Source: Membranipora membranacea
Taxonomy: Eukaryota; Bryozoa; Gymnolaemata; Cheilostomatida; Membraniporidae
Length of the DNA stretch: 64,000 nt
NCBI GenBank assembly: GCA_914767715.1
Contig: OU612066.1
Coordinates: 7,197,001-7,261,000 of the forward strand
Direction of reading: 5' to 3'
The notes below the pieces were generated by a model, which was given only the letters and a program-made list of their open reading frames with translations, ran no database searches and had not been told where the DNA came from. The translations under genes and the position numbers were made by a program. Below are positions 55,701 through 63,995 of the stretch, piece after piece; the first letter of the stretch is position 1, and each line of letters starts with the position of its first letter.

Positions 55701-58700
55701 TGTTCTGTTCACAAATTCATAGTTATATTAACTATATTGTTGAAAACCCATATAAAGGTTCAAAAAATTAAAATAGAGCTTTTATACATTTCTCAATTTA
55801 ATAATACCGAGCTCAAACAAGGAGGAGAGGAAAGTGTGATTTGACAACTGATTCAACGCACAACATTTGAAACAAACCACAATACCTGAATTCAATATAT
55901 CCAGAGTTGCAGTATATTTTTGTACAGCTTTTTCGAACAAGGCAACAACCTCTTCAAAAGGTCCGGGTGACTTGGATGCCTTTGTAATTAGCTGACCAAA
56001 GGTTTTACTGACTATCGTCATCCTCTTGGTGTCTTGCCATGATTTGAGTATATCCCTGACACATTGTGGTATGTATGGGCAGATAACACTTTGACTATCA
56101 GGGTCAACTGTTTCAGCGAAGATCCTCTGTGCAAGAGGTTGTTGAAGCCATGCATCAATGTTACCATCTTTAAAGCATCAAAGAGTTACAAGTTTGAAAC
56201 TTTGATGCAACAGTTGTATGATACAACAGAATTGGAGGCAACACTACACGCTAGCAACTGAGAGAACTAAAGTGAGTTATATACCTGGGTATCAAAACTG
56301 GATTCAATTGAACAGTAGGCCTTGAACATACCTTGTTCCACAGCATCCTTGCAGAAATTCCACAATTCTGATAGAGAGTTGTGGAAAGCCATGAAAACTT
56401 CTCGCTCCTGCTGACGGGCAGCAAATGCCTCTTCCAGTAATCTTATTGAGCCAGAGAGTTCATCTGACACCTCACATAGTGAGAGTGTTTGAGCTTTGTG
56501 TTTGTTGAAGAATTCAAAGTCAGAAAAACTCATGCTCCCTTCCACCAAGCTCCTGATGACTGTAACCAGTGCTGTCTGGGATTTGGCTAGTCTCTCAGTG
56601 TTTTGGTATGATATCTCGCTTCTTTGTTGATCATTCAAAGACACTTCAGTAATCAATAGACATGTGTACCAGACATGGTTTGGAATTGAAAAGCTTTACC
56701 AAAAACTATGCAAGCTCACCGACATTAAGATTGGAATGTCTGCTCTTGACAGATTGTGGGCAAAAACTGGAATACCACGAAATACAGTCAGACAGAGTCA
56801 ATGTAATTGTAAAACGTTAATGTAATAAAGTATGATGGAAGTTACCAACCATTTTTTATGAATTGTAAATATATAATGTGAGATAACTTTGGATATTATG
56901 ATGATGCCTTCTGTACTTACGGAAAAAGTTCCAAACAGCCACGAAATTTCCTACAGTTACCATATTCTGAACAATGGCAATCTGACCAACGTTTTCTACT
57001 ACCCATGCTTTGGTCAAAGCCTGATTCACTAGCTTTCCAACTTTTGCAGGCAAAGCATCGGCAAGATATGAACTGCTGCCGGCCTGTAAGTTCAGAATAG
57101 TAACCTCCATCAATAGTAACATCAATAAACGTAAAAGCCACCTGAGCTTGGAGGGGCACTGAACTAGTTGCTGTTGTTCCCATAAATATCTATACATATC
57201 GTTCCTGAGTGAATTGCAGCATTTGTATTTACAACAATTTTTAAAACCGAGTATTTCTGATTATTTAATTTGTTGGTAGATATTTTTTGGCTTGTTTCCA
57301 AACATAATCTTCGATTGGAACCATAGATAAAAGATTATTGATATGGTTATGATGGAACTGCTTGGGAATACTTGTAGCAGTCTACGATCTATGGCCAAAT
57401 TGTATCAGTGTAGTCTCATCTTTTTAGGCATGTACATATGTGCTCATATCAAGAAGAAAAAAAAGTTAGAGAGGTGAGCATGGGCGCTGGTCACCCGGCA
57501 ATTTGTGACAAAACAGATTTTGGTTTACAACAAACCCTCAGTAATTCCTCTGCATGATGGAACGCTGAATCTGCAACAGTTTGATCCATTGCTTGGTGTG
57601 TGAAATCATGGTTGCAATACATATCGATGACTGCCATAGGATGAAACTTTGCTATCTGAAGAAAACGAAAATCAAAGACATCAGAGTCACTTCCAAATCA
57701 CTTTCTGTTACTTTGTACAATGAACTAGAGCCTAAGTTCTTTGATTTGTAGTTGCATAAATAAATGCAAAAAGAGCATCACAATCACAACCTGTCAGTAA
57801 CATCGTTACATCTTTATTAAGATCGAATTGGAACCTGGCACCAGCACAATATAGCTGGATAAGACAGTACTGAGTGTGTGGAATGCCACTTTATCAGGCT
57901 AAGGTTAGCATGCACAAACATAGAAATTAATACATTTTTGTAATCTTATTACGCAACAACATTATTTGTGTTACCTGAGTGAGGTGAGAGCCTAATGATC
58001 CTTGACAAGTAGCTAGCCACCAATTCTGCACTTCCTCATTCTCCACCTTACATTTGAAGAGTTTCTCCCAATTCTGAAAGGAAACGAAACATAAAATTTG
58101 AGTTATTTCTGTTGCAACACTTTGCTATTGTACTGATGCAATGTGGAGACACCCACAAATTATTTAGTTTACGATTAAGATTAAGATCAAGATTAACATT
58201 AAATAATTGCTACAAATGATAACTTCTAATCACTAAAACACTAAATCTTAGAAGGTATCTAATTATCAATGTATATAACCTTAGTACTGATTCTGTGACC
58301 ATGGTTGTCTATTTATTCAGCTAACTACTGTGGCCTGTGGGATATATTTACAATCAACCTGAAGGTACCTTAGTTGAATATATATTCAATATACAGTTTG
58401 GGTATAGAATGTTCAGTAGAAGGGCAAGAAATTTAAATGTAATTAAATACCTTGATCTCGTCACTAGTGATCTTCATGTGGCGCATTCTCAGTTTGAGCG
58501 AGGTGTCATAGCGTGTGATGTAGGTTGGATTGTGTACAAAGAACAACGCGAATCTTTCAACATACTTATGAGTTAGTTCCCATCCGATAGTTTTTACTTC
58601 AACTTCTGAGTCAGTAGACAATATACCTTCCAGGACTAACAGGAATATACTCATAGCAGCGTAGGCACTTTCTTGAATGACTGTAGGACTGGTTGGCAAA

Positions 58701-61700
58701 AATAACTCCAAAATCTCAGATGCAATGCGTAAGCACCCATCATCTTTGGAGAGCCAAAGACTACAAGTAGAGGAATACAAACCTTATGCACATGCAACAT
58801 TAGAATTTTACTCAATGATTTGCTATGTCCAAATTGAACTCAAATGTAATAAAAAAAGTTCAGAAATATCATGTGACATCAACTTGAGGAATTGAGAAAA
58901 TCTGTACTTCATTCCCAATATGGATCGCAGAGTTGAAAAAAAATACTAGCAGTTTGAAGATACTATTTACCCCGCAGTTTCGTTTCTCTTAGCTACCAGG
59001 TACTCCTCAAGCATTCCAGCTAACAGTATTCTCTGAGAAAAGTAAAAATTAAGCAATTCTTTCACTTTTTTTTTGTTCATAGTCTGAGGGAAATTTTAGT
59101 CAGAGCTGTCACTGATATGACTCATGATTGATGTTGTGTCAAACTCATCACTAAATAAGCAGGCTGCAACGCAGGTCATGTAGCCTTTTGGTTCAATCAT
59201 GTTTGTGGAACAGTCTTTCAATACAGGAAGGAAAGTAAATATGACATCTTAGAGCCAAAAATTGGCTTCATTGATCGACATATTCTGATTTCATTATGTG
59301 ATATCTCCTGACCTTATCATTTTTTTTCTCAACCACATTTTGTATGGGCCATGGTGGTGGTATGATTGTGGGGTAATTTCAGACTACACTCCAAAGCTTC
59401 AAGGCCCTTATTATGATACCTTTGTTGGCCCTTTTACTTGCACATATTTCAGAGTTGTTGATCAGTGTTGTTCTGAATCCACACCTCGAGATGTGTTGGA
59501 GGTGCAGACATTGATTATTACAAAAAAAAGCATTGGAATCTAAGAGACAGACATGACACCTTACCGATGTATAGCCAACAGAACGATCTGTCCTCATGTG
59601 ATGTTCAGCACAGGCAAGGACAGCCAAAGAAGGTAGCTCCAACACATCACTGTTGTTGATACTTTGCATCATGCTTTGTAGTTGATCAGTTCGCAGTAAT
59701 TTGAGATATGTGCATGGCAGAAGATCATCCACAGCAAAAAATGGTTTAAGATCACCTAATATGTCTCGCCAGTAACTAAAAAATTTGAAAATAATATTTT
59801 GTTTTGGATCAGTAATTGAATCAGTTGATTAATTTTGTTAGAAAAAGCATGCTATTCACCAAAAGTGAAATATTTGTATCAAAATGGATGTCATGCAGCC
59901 TAACTTACAATGTGGCATAGTTATACAATTTAGATTTTGATTGGTTAGACTAGCATAATACCCTTCTAGGGAGGAAGAAATATCAAAATTTAGGCGAAAT
60001 GGTACTGAAAGCTGACTTACTCTCTGTATTCTGTTGAGCTTGAGCTCTTGAAATGATGTACTTCTTTGTGGATCTCTACAGTACCCCACCAGGATGATGC
60101 CCTCCATTCCTCAGTTTTTGTATCCACTGAGCCATTGATGATATGGATGAATGGGATCAACAAAACCCATGATTGCTCTTCTTCTTCTTCCAGTACTCTC
60201 ACAAGGTATGTTAAAGAGTAAATCAATTCTCTGTATAATGACAAAATATTTGAGGGTCAGGGCTTGGAGTATTGATAGACAGAATGGTCAATCATGTTTT
60301 TTTTTACTGCTTTTTTATGGGGTGAGACTGCTTTGACCATGCGTGGTTTCAAGGTCACTCGCCAAAACTAGCATGTTTATGCAGAACAACATGAGACCAT
60401 TTTGGTTTTGGTATAATCAATCAAACAAGGTACTAAAAAGCTAGCAGGTAAAAAGTCATTTTTGCGATATCCTGCATCAAGATAAGATTGGCACTGTACT
60501 TAGTGTATGAATAACATACCTGGTACATTTGTCTGAGAGTGTCTCAATCACCATATCCTTTCCTAGGCTAAGAAGGGTAACAATACGGTCCATGCATGTC
60601 TTCAGCCACTGAACCACTTGGCGGAGTTCAAGTCTCAGATAGGAACCATCTTTCCACTTCTGTGACGCTAGCCATACTATTCCGAGCAGTGATTTAACAA
60701 TGATGTTTATATCATCTGTAGCCATCATCATGTGAAAGTGTTCAGACATACACTTGTTTGTGTAGCTGGTGAAAGCCTGAAAAATTAAGCAGCCATTTAC
60801 TATTGATGTCATAGGCCCTAATTCCTACACAACAACCAACACTTGTATTTTACATTGAGTTAGGTTTTTTGGGAACATGAAGCTGCCAAGTCAGTCATTC
60901 AGCCATCTCTCTATCTATGATCATAACTCAAGTCTTAAAGTGACCTGATCCCCATCTATCTTGTAATGGTACTGAATGGAACATTGAATATAATCCTTAC
61001 TGATTATACAATCCAGGGTTCATCAGAGCCAACACAATACTGAATACTTACATTTCCACACAGTTCTCTCGCCTCCGATTTTTGATCAGTGAAATAAGTG
61101 ATAAAGGTGCTGAACCCGGAGAGGTGTTCCATTTGCCTTATGCGCACTGACATCATACATGTGAGGATAGCATCCAGTGATCCTCCACTCAAGACTTCCT
61201 CTGCATAGTTAGGAAGCATAGATTGTACTCCACAAACTCGTTCAGCATTTTTGGGATGTCCTCCGGGGCCAAAAACCCTGTTGATAGCTTTAGTCACTAT
61301 TGATGACTCGTCTTTCATCAGAACTATTCCATCATAGATGACAGTGTCTTCTTTGATAGCTGAAAATACACAACATTTTTACAGAAACTGAAACAGAAAT
61401 GAATATTAGGGTTGCTATAGCAGGTTTACAGCTTTGTTATTGCATATGTAAAAAGACACTAAATGTTTGTTTCACTAGAATATGTCTCTAAACATTCTTG
61501 GATTGTATTCTGGCAAGAAGTTGATTCAGAAAATGCCCAAGTCATTTGATACGGTAGGATTTTTCATTTTTGTTTGCAATTTTATATACAAAACTATTTA
61601 ATTGGTTCAAACGGTTGGCCACCGCCAATCAGAAAACAGATTAACACAAGTGCGCCAGTTCCATGAGGAGAATCCAATTCTGTGGGATTTAGCGGGTTAT

Positions 61701-63650
61701 GCTACCACAAAAAAAAATTTTGTTTGTGCCTCAGATGTTGAATACATACTAGTTTAGTAACTAAGTAATTGAACTGTGAAATTCTTCAGTCATGTTCGTG
61801 TATTTGATTATGTCCTATCAGCCAGGTCAACCCAGAGTTAATTACTCACCTGTCAGATCTAGATATCTGTCAACAATACTTTTGGTGTAGCCATGTGTGC
61901 CAAGCCATTCATATTTGTTTGCATCATTTGTTTCATTTCCATCATGAACCAGGTATTTGTACCTGAATCTGTGGTCAGACATTGATGTAGTCCAGCAACC
62001 AACCCATTGGTCATCAGCACTGTAACAGGAGAAAAAATCCCATGAGAAAAGCTTAGTTTTAAACAGTTATGTGTGATCCAACTTGTCAACTCCTTGATCA
62101 GTCATTGCAACAGAAGGTTGGGCAGATGCTTTATAATTTATGGCAGTAAATTTACTTGAGAGGCAAAGTTCAGTGATTGTTCCGTAAGAGTTGAAAGTTC
62201 ATTGAGAAGAGTTGATAGAAATTTAAATAGTTACTACCTTTTGTTCAGTGTTGTGATAACTGGCCATGACGATCCAGTGTATATAGTTCCACCTCGAACT
62301 TCGACTTTGGGGTCTTTACCCTGCTCTAGGAAGTACTGAGTTATTATTTTAGAAAGTACAACTTTGAATGTTATGACCCTCTCAGATGGTGACCTGAAAG
62401 AAAAAAGAATCATACCGTAATACCGACCTATAAGTCGCGTGACTTATAAGTGAGGGCGGCTATAAGAGAGGAGCATATAGACGCGGCTATCATTTGAAGC
62501 ATTGGATTTATATTGGACCAAATCCACAACTTTTAAGCTAAGCCTAATAGCTCAGTGTGTAGAGCGTCTGCCTTGTATTCATGGTGCACATTGACCGTTG
62601 CGTGCTCAAATCCCAACAATGACAATTATTTTTTCAAAGGGGTGCCTTATAGCTGTGGGGTTCTTTATAACTGGAGCATTTTTATTTCTTTCCGAGGGAG
62701 GTGCTTCCCGGCGCCGGCAGACATTTGTGATTTGGTACAGGCACGCCATTCATTCTAGCCAGGTCCTTGCGGAGTAGGACTAATATACTGGAGGTCCACT
62801 GTGTGTTTGCACACCTTGCACACAGTAAAGAGATATACATATATGCGATATCCAGAGTAGCCGGGTTTCCGGCGGGCATGGGTACTGTGGGTTCCAGTTC
62901 CTGTACCCAAGAGAGGATAACTCTCTCCACTTCAAAGATGGCGATACATTTATTTCCAATGACTTTATGGTAGTATCAAATATGGAATATACTTTTCTTC
63001 AAATGAATAGACTGATAAAACAGGTCAGATCTACGGGGCATAAAACATTGTTGCTGTGAATGAGCAAGGAGTCTCTAACTCCTTGGATTGAATATGCTGT
63101 GGGCTGTGGCATGACATGAAGTTTTCTCACATACCGTCTTGAGGCTCTTTATCTACTGGTGCTCTAATTTTTACCAAAGAATTTATATATAGCATAATAA
63201 AACATCATAGAAACGTTCCTCCCTTATAAGATGAATTTGAGGGGTCTTTCCAAGAATAATCCAATCAAAAAAGTTTTCGTATAAAATATGTAAGTAAGAA
63301 ATGCCTAACTTCAGAGTAATACATCACCCTATCCACTAAGTCACTAGGTGGCTTTTTCCAATGTGTTGTTCTAGCGTTGTAAAACTGAATCGCACCATTT
63401 GCTGTTGTACTTCTCCCGATGACATAGACATCATGATTCATCTGAGATATTTTCCATATTGCCAATAAGGTATAAGTGCGAGAGTTTAAGTTCCAAACTC
63501 TTCCCCCTCCCCCCTTTAAAGGGTCAAACAGTCTAATGCTATAAAATTACTATTACAGCTATTAACTTACCCTCTTTTTTGACGACCTTGTTGAGGCTGG
63601 GATGTACTCTTCTCTTCACTCTGACCAGGTGGCACATTTAACTGAATCAA
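16408..63650 (-). CDS. rnf213: RNF213/mysterin-type giant AAA+ ATPase and E3 ubiquitin ligase (85 exons in window; 5' end beyond window)
   Basis: I followed 85 exons on the minus strand. Each has an AG acceptor and GT donor, and every intron phase matches its neighbours, giving one uninterrupted frame of 5,160 residues ending in TAA at 16410-16408. Vertebrate RNF213 is about 5,200 residues, so most of the protein is here; the initiator exon lies past 64000. Hallmarks in order: P-loops GVGKS (47.7 kb), GETGCGKT (43.1 kb) and GKPGSSKS (39.2 kb), Walker B FLDEANTTEAI and VVVLDEVGLAED, sensor-like NPYRRHSDEMI, C3HC4 RING, and RZ finger CPNGHP...CGRP...C..C...IGG..H. In vertebrates RNF213 is a cytosolic dynein-like AAA+ ring with a built-in E3 module acting in antimicrobial ubiquitylation and lipid-droplet biology; the same role here is inference. 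Two extra RING-like exons are unusual. Family call very secure; individual exon edges are hand-read. Confidence 0.95.
17100..17205 (+). repeat. Dispersed repeat R3 (second copy 26015-26115)
   Basis: Both copies contain ATAGACAGTTTTCT, TTCGGAGTTGTCCTCTCTCC and GCATAGGAAAAA in the same order. Confidence 0.7.
17217..17510. mobile_element. Foldback (MITE-like) element in the last rnf213 intron
   Basis: Terminal inverted repeats of about 60 bp (17217-17280 against 17449-17510), with shared blocks GGATAAAAAT, TTTTTGATTCAGA and CATTGAAAAC. No coding capacity; target duplication unclear. Confidence 0.75.
20824..22848 (-). CDS. rnf213: rnf213 exons 76-80: C-terminal domain, first part
   Basis: Exons 22692-22848, 22211-22376, 21825-21931, 21500-21688 and 20824-21067. 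SRPGHILGAAN follows the RZ finger as GHVLGN does in vertebrates; NFPTLRHIVNN...YLPDILELMR is a conserved helix pair. The last exon ends in phase 1 (CAA C|). The same phase is accepted by both downstream tail copies, 20328-20499 and 13257-13431. Confidence 0.9.
23287..24022 (-). CDS. rnf213: rnf213 exons 74-75: RZ-type zinc finger
   Basis: Exons 23988-24022 (35 nt) and 23287-23393. Together they give CPNGHPYYIGDCGRP then RCMDCGQPIGGEEH, keeping all C/H positions of the RZ finger. In human RNF213 this finger is needed for RING-independent ubiquitin transfer, including to bacterial LPS. The intron between them splits the finger and carries a minus-strand copy of a dispersed repeat (23540-23935). 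Confidence 0.94.
23540..23935 (-). repeat. Dispersed repeat R1, diverged minus-strand copy
   Basis: The reverse complement aligns with 4768-5161. Blocks include ACAACAGCCAATACTTTCAT, GACTGAAATAACGTTAT, ACATTGATGGATATAATG and CACAAGTTATGAGTGA. It fills the intron splitting the RZ finger. Confidence 0.75.
24414..27026 (-). CDS. rnf213: rnf213 exons 69-73: E3 core between RING and RZ finger
   Basis: Exons 26678-27026, 26199-26455, 25600-25846, 25166-25306 and 24414-24693. Landmarks: FFMAFVSEVVFGPD, PVLRSFLLKLLMQC, YYTARLLLASQGESF, TPWLLLEIIFTRVTRTF and LQAVNHFLPTMVDDQ, the last preceding the RZ finger as FLPTM does in vertebrates. Confidence 0.92.
26015..26115 (+). repeat. Dispersed repeat R3, copy in rnf213 intron
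   Basis: Matches 17100-17205 in order and orientation; lies in the intron between exons 25600-25846 and 26199-26455. Confidence 0.7.
27223..27399 (-). CDS. rnf213: rnf213 exon 68: canonical C3HC4 RING finger
   Basis: A 177-nt exon, phase 2-2, about residues 3,971-4,030. Ligands: CPIC, LPC, GH, ICDTC, then LCPDGEC, so all eight zinc ligands are present. The final pair is spaced C-x4-C rather than the usual C-x2-C, a spacing shared with the two extra RING-like exons. Position matches the single RING of vertebrate RNF213. Confidence 0.95.
27844..32372 (-). CDS. rnf213: rnf213 exons 59-67: E3 module, N-terminal shell before the RING
   Basis: Exons 32150-32372, 31861-31987, 31426-31606, 30759-30897, 29792-29937, 29042-29311, 28565-28737, 28140-28263 and 27844-27917. 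Helical. Landmarks: LLKKQEEISISHW, ALVPALAAVISFVD, SWLVKSSIDKL and LFVEHVIIPTEPVER. The short last exon's acceptor (after TTCCAG) was chosen because the upstream AG gives an immediate stop. Its downstream exon is the canonical RING. Confidence 0.9.
32555..32835 (+). mobile_element. tRNA-derived SINE-like element R4
   Basis: GACGTGGCTGAATGGTCAGCG (A box) at about 32658 and GAGTTCGAGTCCC (B box) at about 32720. The tail block (CATCATGGAAATCGT to GGGACCATAGTGAAAG) and upstream block (ATGGGAATAGCATTTA) recur at 43685-43950. Its 3' end is about 30 bp from an rnf213 splice donor. Confidence 0.75.
32868..35387 (-). CDS. rnf213: rnf213 exons 54-58: end of AAA+ core and acidic linker
   Basis: Exons 35237-35387, 34571-34765, 34149-34294, 33418-33611 and 32868-33178. 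Blocks ETSFIGYSSECTALAVL, KLLIVQCEAADEN and GKWKCVHIDDPRSPDI align with vertebrate RNF213. The last exon contains a CAT/ATC trinucleotide run (around 32909-32940) encoding an Asp-rich acidic stretch (KMDDDDGDDDDEMPP), matching an acidic low-complexity linker at the same place in vertebrates. Confidence 0.92.
35767..36000 (-). CDS. rnf213: rnf213 exon 53: second extra RING-like zinc finger
   Basis: One 234-nt exon, symmetrical phase 2-2, about residues 3,075-3,153. Ligand pattern: ECDMC, YALPC, RH, PCC and KCEVEGC. It is closely similar to exon 49, sharing YALPCR.H, the Gly in place of a zinc-binding Cys, the CCKEQ turn, the C-x4-C ending and a trailing IP...W motif. A Glu/Lys-rich loop of about 12 residues is inserted before the last ligand pair. 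It separates two parts of the AAA5-like region (RIQ before, FIGYSSE after) that are contiguous in vertebrate RNF213. Confidence 0.88.
36115..37102 (-). CDS. rnf213: rnf213 exons 50-52: AAA5-like unit
   Basis: Exons 36964-37102, 36624-36817 and 36115-36291. Conserved blocks: ESRYLLILTENLSVL, PEVVFGSKFPED, LNLDDLYESLYDALNQY, KFVDLGLGTHRVK and EFPIPLINRLEKHY. There is no P-loop, as expected for the degenerate later AAA+ units of RNF213. Confidence 0.93.
37321..37506 (-). CDS. rnf213: rnf213 exon 49: extra RING-like zinc finger inserted after AAA4
   Basis: One 186-nt exon, symmetrical phase 2-2, about residues 2,843-2,905. Visible ligands: RCDVC, then YALPC, DH, QCC and PICTVDDC. This resembles C3HC4, but the cysteine expected three residues after the histidine is Gly (HFVG), with an adjacent Cys pair following. 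The last pair has an unusual C-x4-C spacing. It sits where vertebrate RNF213 has only a short linker before the ESRYLL block, so it adds a domain to the AAA+ region. It may bind zinc and act as scaffold or a partner site; E3 activity is doubtful. Confidence 0.88.
37625..39313 (-). CDS. rnf213: rnf213 exons 44-48: AAA4 unit
   Basis: Exons 39082-39313, 38792-38962, 38442-38614, 38042-38185 and 37625-37870. LFVVGKPGSSKSLSKSM is Walker A, SVVVLDEVGLAEDS Walker B, FVGISNWALDPAKMNR the sensor 1 loop, and FFGLRDFYSLMKML the following helix. These are the most strongly conserved blocks of the family and look catalytically intact. The next exon inserts a zinc-finger cassette not expected from vertebrate RNF213. 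Confidence 0.95.
39509..44317 (-). CDS. rnf213: rnf213 exons 35-43: AAA3 unit
   Basis: Exons 44185-44317, 43404-43595, 43065-43191, 42687-42803, 42291-42531, 41884-42035, 41186-41284, 40321-40488 and 39509-39678. IIMGETGCGKTKLI is Walker A (about residue 2,170), LFLDEANTTEAI Walker B, and AACNPYRRHSDEMI sensor 1. All catalytic positions typical of an active ATPase are present. The donor of the last exon was set at GAGAG|gtctgtc because only that keeps frame into the QDMFIQEV helix of the next exon. Confidence 0.94.
40605..40730 (-). mobile_element. tRNA-derived element, minus strand
   Basis: Reverse complement has GTGGCCGAGCAGCTAA (A box, Leu/Ser type) and CGAGTTCAAATCCCGG (B box) about 75 bp apart. 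No well-formed tRNA fold seen. Confidence 0.6.
41375..41787. mobile_element. 413-bp near-perfect foldback element
   Basis: The two halves are inverted copies around 41570. The inner arms are perfect over about 38 bp; the outer ends share TTAAACCACTGCTGCCACAG. The left half also has small gaps relative to the right. No coding capacity. It lies in the intron between exons 41186-41284 and 41884-42035. Confidence 0.85.
43685..43950 (+). mobile_element. SINE-like element R4, second copy
   Basis: Shares ATGGGAATAGCATTTA and the CATCATGGAAATCGTAATCATTC tail with 32555-32835; has ATTCGAATCCCGG as B box remnant. Confidence 0.7.
44616..44686 (-). other. Possible alternative exon of rnf213
   Basis: A 71-nt open segment encoding FETKEPYLNFLVTIQALVDEL, with acceptor (ctacag) and donor (GTAAGG). 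It ends in phase 1 as the next exon (44185-44317) needs, but starts in phase 2, while the preceding exon's best donor leaves phase 1. It would fit only if that exon used a donor four bases further on (TTT|gtgtgtg). The direct join 45174-45312 to 44185-44317 is in frame and gives a normal RNF213 alignment. Confidence 0.35.
45174..48352 (-). CDS. rnf213: rnf213 exons 28-34: first AAA+ units with P-loop GVGKS
   Basis: Exons 48036-48352, 47419-47782, 46970-47072, 46650-46803, 45888-46056, 45466-45525 and 45174-45312. RSERAGVGKSLKKFNLL in the second is a Walker A motif at about residue 1,730 of the traced protein; by order it corresponds to AAA2 of vertebrate RNF213, a nucleotide-binding unit. NCGLFDPTWSELRHYVYFL and HPYLFFNEDG are RNF213-specific blocks. 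Exons at 46970 and 46650 lie between two inverted SINE-like elements. Confidence 0.92.
46271..46490 (+). mobile_element. tRNA-derived SINE-like element R5, plus copy
   Basis: TGGCGCAATCGGTTAGCG (A box) at about 46343 and GCGGGTTTGTATCCC (B box) at about 46404, preceded by GTAGTGAATAGC. Paired with an inverted copy at 47100-47300. Confidence 0.8.
47100..47300 (-). mobile_element. tRNA-derived SINE-like element R5, minus copy
   Basis: Reverse complement carries GATGGCGCAATCATTTAGC and GTGGGTTCGAGTCCCATT, aligning over its length with 46271-46490. Confidence 0.8.
47818..47930 (+). repeat. R2 repeat, partial copy
   Basis: TTGATGTGAATTCATGGATCA onwards resembles the head of 50862-51210, then diverges. 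Confidence 0.5.
48601..48800. repeat. Degenerate (AACTA)-type minisatellite
   Basis: Long run of AACTAACTAAA / GAACTAACTGA variants in the intron between exons 48036-48352 and 48830-48936. Confidence 0.8.
48830..60776 (-). CDS. rnf213: rnf213 exons 5-27: helical N-terminal stalk/linker
   Basis: Exons 60520-60776, 60021-60230, 59565-59775, 58971-59032, 58451-58760, 57975-58073, 57536-57655, 57142-57189, 56921-57083, 56332-56643, 55886-56167, 55386-55627, 55051-55201, 54552-54769, 54059-54208, 53419-53586, 52390-52649, 52115-52217, 51515-51776, 50277-50421, 49888-50066, 49171-49254 and 48830-48936. Predicted mostly alpha-helical. Recognisable RNF213 landmarks include FLSCGELIDWIRE (55.1 kb), DHPELNFFTTEQLVVLRKEL (52.2 kb) and VLSIYEYDGEY...TRNEVLLC (48.9 kb). 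The 16-codon exon 57142-57189 and its 58-bp downstream intron are supported only by splice sites and phase. The exon edge at 56332 was chosen over 56284 because only it keeps frame. Confidence 0.85.
50433..51383. mobile_element. 951-bp non-autonomous DNA transposon with perfect TIRs and 9-bp TSD
   Basis: Terminal inverted repeats of 24 bp are perfect (50433-50456 and 51360-51383, starting CGGTAACTG). The element is flanked on both sides by AAAAACAAC (50424-50432 and 51384-51392). The left subterminal part is a GGCTGAACA tandem array (to about 50525). An R2 repeat copy lies inside (50862-51210). No transposase frame. The 9-bp duplication suggests a Mutator-like mobiliser; 8-bp families are an alternative. 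Confidence 0.88.
50862..51210 (+). mobile_element. Dispersed SINE-like repeat R2, nested copy
   Basis: Matches the reverse complement of 8545-8896 over about 350 bp and lies within the TIR element 50433-51383. Confidence 0.75.
51838..51938. repeat. TA/TACACA microsatellite
   Basis: About 100 bp of alternating TA with short CACA interruptions, in an rnf213 intron. Confidence 0.9.
52664..52756. repeat. (AATC)n microsatellite beside a splice acceptor
   Basis: About 20 units of ATCA beginning about 15 bp from the acceptor of exon 52390-52649. Confidence 0.92.
52898..53396 (+). repeat. Dispersed repeat R1, copy interrupted by a foldback insertion
   Basis: Aligns with 4768-5161 from CATCATGCTTCTCTGCATGG to CTGTGTAGCACTATA, except for the 101-bp insertion at 53196-53296. 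It ends about 22 bp from the donor of exon 53419-53586. Confidence 0.87.
53196..53296. mobile_element. 101-bp foldback MITE nested in repeat R1
   Basis: Arms of about 26 bp (53201-53226 and 53264-53289, core GTGCTCAGACTCCAAGGCGC) with TAGT/ACTA ends. CTTTCATGG is duplicated at 53187-53195 and 53297-53305. The uninterrupted R1 copy at 4768-5161 carries one CTTTCATGG at that point. Confidence 0.88.
61052..63650 (-). CDS. rnf213: rnf213 exons 1-4 of window: low-complexity stretch and CBM20-like region
   Basis: Exons 63571-63650, 62238-62393, 61850-62019 and 61052-61359. The first encodes a polar Gln/Ser-rich segment and begins in phase 0, so coding continues upstream of the window. The second carries VITFKVVLSK and KVEVRGG; the third has RFRYKYLVHDG and NKYEWLG. 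Spacing of the beta-strand motifs and the aromatic YKY/YEW pair resemble the N-terminal region of vertebrate RNF213, which has been likened to a CBM20 carbohydrate-binding module. Whether it binds glycans here is inference. Exon 1 joins exon 2 in frame (GG|G), bypassing the open frame at 63310-63441. Confidence 0.85.
62541..62720 (+). mobile_element. tRNA-derived SINE-like element
   Basis: TAGCTCAGTGTGTAGAGCG (A box) and GTGCTCAAATCCC (B box) about 55 bp apart, then a body to about 62720. The preceding stretch has a small inverted repeat (TATAAGTCGCGTGACTTATA, near 62430). It lies in the intron between exons 62238-62393 and 63571-63650. Confidence 0.65.
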
Positions 63651-63853
63651 CTAAGAATTTAATGATAGAAACTGCTATAAATACTTCGCAAATACCTAGA
63701 ACTTCAATCTCTTTAAAAATTGATGAATTATAATTCTTCAAAAATTTTAGTAAAATCTAGAAATAGTTGAGTGGAATTCCAACAGCAGAGGGATAATAGG
63801 TAAATTCGCGCCCTTGGTATCTATATTAAATAATCATTAATCATAATCATTTT

Positions 63854-63995
63854 CATGGGGAAATCCAACTGAATAGATTTTGTGATTATAGGTATACGGT
63901 TTTTCTATATCAGCTAAATGAAACTTAGAATTATCTCCTCATTGTAGTAGGGAGACAACTTGAATTCAAGTTGGATTCAGTTGGATTTCCCCATG
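63854..63995. repeat. Small inverted-repeat element
   Basis: 21-bp perfect arms (63854-63874 and 63975-63995, core CATGGGGAAATCCAAC) with about 100 bp between; MITE-like. Confidence 0.7.

Noticed and set aside
62682-62930. 82-codon minus-strand frame in the first intron
   Set aside because: Overlaps the SINE-like body at 62541-62720 and has no RNF213 similarity or fitting phase.
63310-63441. Open frame with AG/GT borders encoding NHDVYVIGRSTTANG and on, a possible rnf213 exon
   Set aside because: Its phase fits neither neighbour (phase 0 start and end against phase 2 needed), while exon 63571-63650 joins 62238-62393 perfectly without it.
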